This document shows, one piece after another, positions 47,201 to 53,713 of a stretch of DNA of 53,713 bases. The DNA lies in assembly GCA_022925895.1 (NCBI GenBank), contig JAKSYS010000427.1, positions 1-53,713 of the forward strand. The letters are read 5' to 3'. The position numbers and the translations under genes were made by a program. The notes beneath the pieces are model-generated. The model did no database searches. It was not told the origin of the DNA and was given only the letters and a program-made list of their open reading frames with translations. The DNA is from Fragilaria crotonensis. Lineage: Eukaryota; Bacillariophyta; Fragilariophyceae; Fragilariales; Fragilariaceae. How positions within the stretch are numbered: position 1 is the stretch's first letter; each line of letters starts with the position of its first letter.

Positions 47201-47658
47201 ACTAGGTATTCCAGATGTTCAATTTGGAGTGAAACCTCCAATGAACGAGCGGCATTACCTGTTCCTGATCCGTCGCAAAGCAGAGTGGCCCCGTGCGTGG
47301 GATTCCCTCATAAACAGGTGCCACCATGATTTGGAACATGACGTCGACGATGACACCTGGTTTGAAGAGGAGTATGAGAAAGACGAATTGATCAACCGCC
47401 TGCCAAGTGGTAGGGAAATTTACAGTGTCAAGACCCCAGAAGACTTCGCTGCGGAGGTAGCCGCGGAAAAGCCGAAAGGTTGCCACCAAGAAGAAGAAGG
47501 AGCACGCCGCCGCAGAGAAAGCATCCGCGAAGGCCGCGAAGGCCGCCGAAAACCCAGGCAAGAAGTCGAGTGCCCCAGCGTCCACCGCACAACGTTTGGC
47601 GGGAAACTTTAAACGCAAACGGGTGGCCCCAGCGAAGACGGGTAAGGGTAGCCAGTAG
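44273..47658 (+). CDS. Plavaka-like transposase of element 2 (many frame breaks)
   Basis: The start MVTPDHCTVCNKSFKRLLHHL is the same N-terminal zinc finger as in element 1. An acidic stretch and DLSVLDLYLKLFKLRANPLGLARF follow. The core motifs are LLSCPTLNQDGNYF, MAMDKTYIDMAGRLQMEP, MRILGYINHST, GDTEGHDRLCGHYTARF with LCRICECPT, and CPGEMLH. The long frame 45984-47612 gives the C-terminal domain (NTIKTHLVLHLCEDILDHGVPDNVNSAYAESAHIPLAK). After about 47476 the true end lies in another frame: a Lys/Ala-rich tail KVATKKKKEHAAAEKASAKAAK...FKRKRVAPAK, stopping at TAG 47656-47658. Frame changes occur near 44450, 44750, 45050, 45200, 45350-45480, 45760, 45905 and 46060. They are denser than in element 1, so true decay plus consensus error may both contribute. 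The D/D/E residues match element 1. Confidence 0.72.
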
Positions 47659-50443
47659 GCAGTCCCCAAGTGTTGTCAGCTAGGAAACTCCCGCAGTAGT
47701 AGTAGAACCAGTAATCAAAGTTGAACATGTTTACTTTTTGTTTCTTCGGTATCTTGTATCGTCCACCAACCTCCAGGTCAGCGAGTTGCACCTGCCAGCC
47801 ACCGAAAGTCAAGCTGTCACCGGCTGAACGTCCATCTCCCTTCCGTCCACCCACGCAGGGTGTTCCGGCACTCACCGCCACGTTTGGTTTTCGAGAACCA
47901 AAATGCAGCTCACCACCACCGCCACCAACGGCTCCGTCCTCCCGCCCGTCCGCACGGGACGGCGAATCACCAACATCACGCTCCCGTTTGCCAGAACGGA
48001 ATCGCCGCACGGCATCGGAACCTTCCGAACACAGCGGCAGCCCGATGTCAAGGAGCTCGACAGCCGCCTCCTCAGCAGACGCCAACCCGCCGGCTTGCCA
48101 ACCGGGCTCCGTGGCCGCGGCACCCCCGGCTTCAACCCGAGGGCTGCCCCTCCGGCGGGGTCTCCTCCCCCTCTTCTTTTGTCGCTTCCTGCTAGCTCTC
48201 TTCGAGCCAGCCGGAGAGGCGCCCTGGGGACAGTAACCGGCAGCACACGAGGCCCGTCCAGCCTTCACAATTTTCTCCTTTGCAGCCGTGAACGTTCCGT
48301 AAAGATGGTTCCGGAAGGAAGAGTCCCTCCCTGGTCACAAACCCGAATTCCTTCCCATCCGGACAGGAAACAGACGTGCAGTGTCGGACAACTCTGCCAT
48401 CCCAGCTGATGGCCACACCATGGCCAAGCTTCACCGCCATGCCGTGGAACTTGGTTCTTCCATCTGGTCTTACGCCGTGTACGTTGGGGAGAACGAAGTA
48501 CCAGTTCTCCCCACAGCCCGGCACTTCCTCGGTCCACAAACTGAAACCTTGCGAGGCGTCGTTCACGTCAAAGTGCGACGAATTCCCGAGGTTGACGCTC
48601 ATGTCCACGGTGTACCCAACCCGTTGGCGACGTTCCAGCATCTCCATTCTCTCCCGAAGATTCTCACGCACGTTACCGCGATTGTAGTTGACGACGTCAA
48701 CGTCACAATTGTCATCGTCACCGTCATCGTTGTCGTTGTCGTCGTCACAATCGACAACGTTCCCATCACCAGCACCCCCCGCCGTTGACCGTCGGAAGGA
48801 CGACGCCGTCCATCGGCGAAACCGGACTCAAACCGGAGTTCCCCTCGGTGTCCCTTACAACGGAGTACACCTGCGGGAAGCAACGACTCCCAAGGATCGC
48901 CAAGTCAACGACGAGACCCCGGAGGACGCCGTCCGCAACACACGAATTCGCTGCGTACGGAATTTTGCTGTAAACAGGGGGGCCGGCGGGCGACTCCTTC
49001 GTTTCTACCCTGGTGCCAAGCGCGAACATCGAACCAACATCAGCCGACTTAGCCCTTGCAGTGCCCCTTGCCCCCGACACTCGAAGCTCCCGACACCGAG
49101 ACGTCAGCCGCTCCAGCAACTCAAGGTGGTCATCGTGCGCATCAATCTTCGTGACATTCCGGACCATGACAACGGACTCACGATCCGGAATGCCAACTAC
49201 GCCAACGTGAACGTCAACGAAGTGGGTCTCGTCCGCGTCGATGACCCAGCAGGAGTCAGGAATATCATAGTGGTGGCTGCCATCAACGTAGTGCCGGCAA
49301 TCAAACTTTGCACTACTAGATGTCTTAAGTTGGTTCCGGAATTCGTAAGCCCGGTAGTCAGGGGGGACGTTCCGAAGGTCAACGCCAGCAATGAAATCTG
49401 GTGGCAACCCGGGGGTAATTCGGCGTCGTGGCACTGGACAGCCCTGTACACCACCCGGTTCTGCAGGGAACAGTGCCGGTATCCCGTAGAGATTCTCCAG
49501 GCGGACACGCGGCGGTTCTCGCTGAGATAGCGGAACTGTGCAAGATGATTGGACCGTAAGGCTCAGGGTTCCCACGGGATTCCGAATAGAACCGTCTCAC
49601 AAAGCTGTCACTGCCGAAGGTATACGAGGAAGTCGTCGCTTGTACCCTCCTCCTCCGCAAGCGGAGCCAGCTCATGTCATACGCCCTCAATGAGCCCGGC
49701 ACTCCAGCATCCCCAATGTGACGGTCCCGATGACAGTAGAACACTCCACACTGAGGCAGGAACAAAATCGCCGCCCTGTAGAAATAATCCATGGCAGGGC
49801 CAGCATCTTCTGGTTTGCGGGACAGGACGTGACGAACTTCATCAAAATTGACGTCAGAAGACTGGACACCGCCGCACTCCCCCGCCTTCCCACAACCGTT
49901 TGACACCGCGGCCGGCGAAGGAGCCCGGTTGAGGACCACGTCCATCACGTAGAACTCGTTGAGGAACTCCGACTGGAGTCCAGACTCGGGGAACATGTCG
50001 GCAGCCGAACGCAGTCGGAACGGCTTACATCCGAAAGCTTCGGCAACGACGCTGATCGGAGTCTGACACAAGAATTCGTTGCACCCAACCCCGCTCGCCG
50101 TCCTGAACCTTTGCCGGAACGCACTCGCTCCGGAACAACGGCCATGGACAACAACGACATCATGCGCACATGAGTCGGGCGAGTCCGCCTCTCGCGGTGA
50201 GTGGGGAGGACTTCCCGTCCGCCACATCACCGACTCCCGGAACACGTGGCGAGTTCCCAAGGTTTCTCACGGATGTCACGCTCGGGAAGTCTTATTCCCG
50301 GTCTCCGCGACCTTCTTCTTTGTAACCGTCTTCTGCGCAACCTTCTTCTTCCCAGCCTTCTTCGTCCCAACCTTCCGTTCCCCATCCCTCCCGTCCACGA
50401 CCACCTTTTCCACAGCATCAACGCCACGTCGATCGGGCGACAT
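47609..50443 (-). CDS. Accessory protein of element 2, putative Fe(II)/2OG dioxygenase-like
   Basis: Homologous to the element 1 accessory protein and in the same convergent position. The start at 50443 (MSPDRRGVDAVEKVV) opens a Lys-rich, NLS-like stretch (GTKKAGKKKVAQKTVTKKK). After frame changes the shared blocks appear in order: ADMFPESG, FYVMDVVLNRA, GVFYCHRD, AYDMSWLRLRRR, VVYRAVQCHD, FALGTRVE, RCFPQVYSVVRDTEGNSGL and SPMDG. The C-terminal domain 48671-48270 is intact: NLGNSSHFDVNDASQGF (H33-x-D35 of that frame, 48575-48567), NWYFVLPNVHG, KLGHGVAISWDGRVVRHCTS (H97) and a Lys ten residues later. A very basic end (KRASRKRQKKRGRRPRRR) follows in another frame, and its stop at 47609 overlaps the transposase end, so that border is uncertain. 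Nuclear targeting at both ends is likely. Confidence 0.58.
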
Positions 50444-50599
50444 CGGGCTCTCTCCTGCTTCCTGGCAGGTGAAGGCCGCGCAATGCCTGTTCCAACCTCA
50501 CAACAACCAGCCACAGAGGATGGTTGTCGCGAGCGCGCGCTCTCCAACAAAGACAATCAACACGCAATCCTGGCGTGGACTATCTATTTGTTGAAAAGT

Positions 50600-51570
50600 C
50601 AGCGAGAACTATCCGACGGCGACGTGATGATGTTGCAACAAACAACCAAAACAAGAGTACTTCATGAGAGTACTCTGTCATCAGATTGTGCTTTTTTGGT
50701 GTCACCATTCACCAAAGGTACTAAAAAGCAGCAAAATCGACGTACTGTAAGTACTATGGCGAATGTAGGGCATTTTGCACCTGGGACTTCTTTCCAAGAC
50801 CTCTAAATGCAGCATATATATGTTATTGATGTATATAACATTGAATTACGTTATATACACATCCATCGATTATAATAAAATTATGTATTTAGTTAAATGA
50901 AAAAGTAATTACAGTACATAGCATTTTCATGTATAGATGATACATTCGTTTCCAGGACAGGACTACATACTGGTACAGGTACACTATACTGCACCAGTAC
51001 GTAGCAACAAATCAGTACGAACGCAAAATTTAATGCTTGCTCAATACATGGATGTACATATATATGTAATTTACATCATGTATGCATACGCACCACGACA
51101 CCCTTGAATGATTACCAAGAACTAGCTGCCGGTATAAGAACACTGGTGTTGCATACCCGAGTACAACAACTACTGGTAGTGAAACAAGATTGCGAGTCCG
51201 TCAACGCAAAAACAAGACTGCAGCGATCATCATGTCATAAATAATTTTATAGTCACACATATTCATACAAGTATATAAACGGAAAATGGGAAGCTAAATA
51301 GTGAACATGTAAGTGCATTAAAAAATAAACGACTTGCACATGTTTTGTGAATATAAGTAGTGTTAATACATTTTTTTGTATAAGTCATGTACAGGTAGAA
51401 AATGAACAAACAGGGACAACTCATACAATTTTGAAAACTGGTGGGAGATTCAAAATCCCAAATTCATCACCCAAAATTACAAGTCGTCTCATACTTGCTG
51501 CAAATTGATACAACCACTGAGACCGCTATTCTAACCTTGCTTGCTTCTTCTTACATTTTGATTCATTCCT
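50600..51570. other. AT-rich non-coding spacer within element 2
   Basis: About 970 bp without a supported gene. TATATA-type and GTAC-type motifs are frequent at 50810-51130. It probably holds the promoter of the third element gene. Confidence 0.45.
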
Positions 51571-51571
51571 C

Positions 51572-53283
51572 ATGCCGAAAACATCTCCAACTAAGCAACC
51601 TTCAGTGGCTAGTACTGACCACGCCTCCACGCGCGACCAAGACCAAGACGAAGAACGCCGAACTTGACACACCGACAACAAGAGCCAAGAGGAATGAGAT
51701 GGCGGCACAGCAAAAGGCTGAAGCTGCTAAAGCTGCTAAAGCTGCTGCTAAAGCAGCTGCTAAGAAAGCAGCGGCTAAATCTGCTGCTAAATCTGCGGCT
51801 AAATCTGCGGCTAAATCTGCAGCTAAATCTGTTAAAGCATCGACGACTGCAGTTAACCCGGACCCACCAGTGCAGATCGCGACAGCAGTTAACCCAGACC
51901 CAGTGCAGATCACTGCAAAGGGACGCAACGACGTGTTGTTCCTCCTCGTGGTAAGAAGAAGAGGAGGAAAGTGGCACCAAAAAGGTGGTGGTGGTGAGCA
52001 GAAGGAGCGCCCTGAGGAAATTGATGACTCCTCTTACTCAGTTGAAGAGGTTGACGATGAAGAGTTTGAAGAGGTTGACGATGAAGAGTCCGAATCAGAT
52101 GATGACAGGGAGGATGAGGGGAAAAGTAATGCGGGTGATGACAACAACGGTGACACATGACATGTCAGATGATGACGACTCTGTTCTCAGAATGGATCAG
52201 TTTGTTAGAGATGTCGGGAAAACAGCAATGGATGCAAGACGACGTCTTGGTCAGGAGTTGAACCACTGTGCCCAGGAAGGCGCGGAGGATCCTCCAGATG
52301 ACAATGATACTCCAACGGCGAAGAAGAAGGTGTCGTCTACGCATGTTCAGCACGATGATTGCGATGACAATGAGTCCAATGCGCCGCCACGAGAAGAGAA
52401 GCACGTGAGAAATCGAATTGTGATATACGTCAAAAACGAGTTGTTCCGTCGATGTAAGTTTGTTAACAGTCCAGTATGTTCGAAGGGCGTTTCGAAAGGT
52501 GCTTGAAATCGAAAAGCCAAAAATCATTTCCTTTTTCAGTTGACATACGAGAAATGTTTCAATACAGCGTTGAACCAGAAAAGGAGTACGTGTGAACAAG
52601 CTGGTCTCAGAATTGTTCGGGCGCAATCAATAAGGATTTCAAAAACGCGGCGAAGACTTCTTCACGTTTGAAGAATTCTGTAAGCTTAGGACAGCAACAA
52701 CAGACAGGGAGAAAAGGGCCTTCTTCTTCTTCTTCAATAACTTCTTGAGTGTGTATGTGGTGCAAATGCGTGGAGAATCGCGAAGAAAACAATGCTTGTA
52801 TCGGAGGCGCGGCACAGCGACAATTCGAAAATGGTAACAACAAGTGACGAAGCGTTGCATTGTTGCTGATTGACAACTATTTGGAAAAATGGAAACCGGC
52901 ACGGAGTTGGTTGACGAAGACAACCCAACGGAAGCAGATGATGGGCAGAATATGACGACGAAGAAAACAAAGAGACAAGCGGGAAAGTACACTGAAAAGA
53001 AAAAGGAACCTGCAAGTATGGTGGGTGGAGCGATGACGGAATAAGACAGTTCAATGCACTGCGCATAATGGTTAAAGAGAACAGGGCATGCCCGCAGTCA
53101 AAAGACATGGAACGTGAGCTGCTGGCATTCTGCAGGACACGGGCAGGATTGAAGAATGCCCGTGGCGATGAGCGGCAAGAACAGCACGACGGTACTGGTG
53201 CTGACAACAATGCATTGGAAACAGCGGTAGCAAAGGTACCTGTGGAGGCAGCATGGGACTCGGATGACGAAAATGAGTCGTAG
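51572..53283 (+). CDS. Third gene of element 2: Lys/Ala-rich and acidic nuclear-type protein
   Basis: The start MPKTSPTKQPSVASTDHAST is followed, after a one-base change, by RAKRNEMAAQQKAEAAK and a histone-H1-like (A)AKSAAKSAAKS region. A basic NLS-like GKKKRRKVAPK, then a strongly acidic segment (VEEVDDEEFEEVDDEESESDDD), come next. From about 52150 a further frame reads MSDDDDSVLRMDQFVRDVGKTAMDARRRLGQ. It crosses a likely 86-bp intron (52454-52539, GTAAGT..TTTCAG) into RRFDIREMFQYSVEPEKEYV. Remnants in several frames continue: FEEFCKLRTATTDREKRAFF, LIDNYLEKWKPARSWL, WSDDGIRQFNALRIMVKENR and a final acidic AAWDSDDENES ending at 53283. One gene or two cannot be decided. The family is unknown. 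The composition suggests a DNA- or chromatin-binding helper of transposition. Confidence 0.4.
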
Positions 53284-53697
53284 TTGCTTGTGATTGCGAC
53301 AGCTGCTGCTGGCAGCCATAGTTCATTAAATGCATTAAAATGGTGAATGTTATGAAAACAAATGGCTAGGTTGATACAATGTATGCTGAAATGAGAACAC
53401 CGCAATGCGTAAAGAACAAATATATATGGTGACTTGGCAAATATATGTCCAAGATATAGCATGATATCGCCATATGTGATTTTTTATAACTATTTCATTT
53501 AAACAAATATGTTGACAAACTATTTGATATGTAACAATATGTGTCACATTGTGAATAATATTGCATCTAAATTGTGAAAAGATACAATATATGTTTGAGA
53601 CAACATATGTGTTAGCCACTTAACATACATGTGCAGAACTTGCGATAGGGATGTCATTATCCGGTAACAATTCAAAGCTTAAAAATAGTTAACATAT

Positions 53698-53711
53698 CCC
53701 ACCTTCTGATG
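53698..53711 (-). repeat. Right terminal inverted repeat of element 2
   Basis: CCCACCTTCTGATG, the perfect inverse complement of 43739-43752. The subterminal AAATAGTTAACATAT (53683-53697) abuts it directly, whereas its partner on the left is 18 bp inside. Confidence 0.8.
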
Positions 53712-53713
53712 GA

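Larger units (their letters stand above)
43739..53711. mobile_element. Element 2: full-length Plavaka/CMC-like DNA transposon (~10 kb)
   Basis: Terminal inverted repeats CATCAGAAGGTGGG (43739-43752) and its inverse (53698-53711) bound a 9973-bp unit. A 15-bp subterminal inverted pair, ATATGTTAACTATTT, lies at 43771-43785 and 53683-53697. Inside are a transposase (+), the accessory gene (-) and a third gene (+). The first 530 bp and the stretch 50600-51570 are AT-rich and non-coding. No target duplication is evident; the window ends two bases after the right repeat. It is more GC-rich in coding parts than element 1. Confidence 0.8.

Noticed and set aside
47721-48409. Long overlapping plus-strand frames, Pro/Ser/Arg-rich
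   Set aside because: Mirror frames of the GC-rich C-terminal part of the accessory gene.
48688-49530. 280-aa plus-strand frame
   Set aside because: It is opposite the accessory gene, whose blocks are conserved with element 1. The plus frame has no such support.
43735-53713. Target-site duplication of element 2
   Set aside because: Two- and three-base flanks do not match for any choice of repeat border, and only two bases follow the right end.

Overview
The window looks like nuclear DNA of a diatom or close stramenopile relative; this is inference, and no species is named. The evidence is spliceosomal introns of roughly 70-215 bp with GT..AG borders, transcription and RNA-processing genes (SPT4, TFIIE-alpha, lariat debranching enzyme DBR1), a cytosolic Fe-S assembly gene (CIAO2/MIP18), a carotenoid-isomerase-like oxidoreductase whose N-terminus resembles a bipartite plastid presequence, kinase-less LRR membrane proteins and a helicase-associated (HA) domain protein.

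Layout. 1-662: partial AlkB-like 2OG-Fe(II) oxygenase (-). 1279-5637: two tail-to-tail LRR membrane-protein paralogues sharing a C-terminal WLD[IV]P motif. 5647-6965: TTAA-flanked piggyBac-type non-autonomous element. 7480-9093: MYND/SET protein. 10177-11539: secreted glycerophosphodiester phosphodiesterase with three exons. 12824-14579: RCC1-repeat protein. 15070-17120: carotenoid-isomerase-like protein. 17347-18304: CIAO2 (-). 18774-20243: compositionally distinct, intronless nucleotidyltransferase-like gene of possible giant-virus ancestry (-). 22347-23613: two-exon fatty-acid-hydroxylase-family membrane protein. 23871-25314 (-) and 25747-26274 (+): TFIIE-alpha and SPT4, divergent around a 432-bp spacer with a 23-bp palindrome. 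26275-31270: gene-poor and decayed. 31271-32596: HA-domain protein. 32897-34601: DBR1 (-).

The last 19 kb is a nested transposon complex. A DDE-transposase-like gene (34808-36418, -) stays open exactly up to the terminal repeat of a Plavaka/CMC-like element (element 1, from 36414). Element 1 carries a transposase and a convergent accessory gene, then degenerates into tandem repeats. A second, more GC-rich relative (element 2, 43739-53711) follows, bounded by a 14-bp terminal inverted repeat. It carries the transposase, the same accessory gene and a third gene for a Lys/Ala-rich and acidic protein. The accessory protein has an H-x-D...H...K arrangement like Fe(II)/2-oxoglutarate dioxygenases. 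This recalls the transposon-linked TET/JBP enzymes of fungi and is the most novel-looking system here.

A pervasive caveat: most conserved genes are broken by one-base frame changes, usually at short homopolymers, although the protein resumes perfectly in the next frame. Housekeeping genes (SPT4, DBR1, TFIIE-alpha) are hit as often as transposons, so uncorrected consensus indels are likelier than pseudogenes. Gene ends and exon borders given here were worked out by reading across those breaks.
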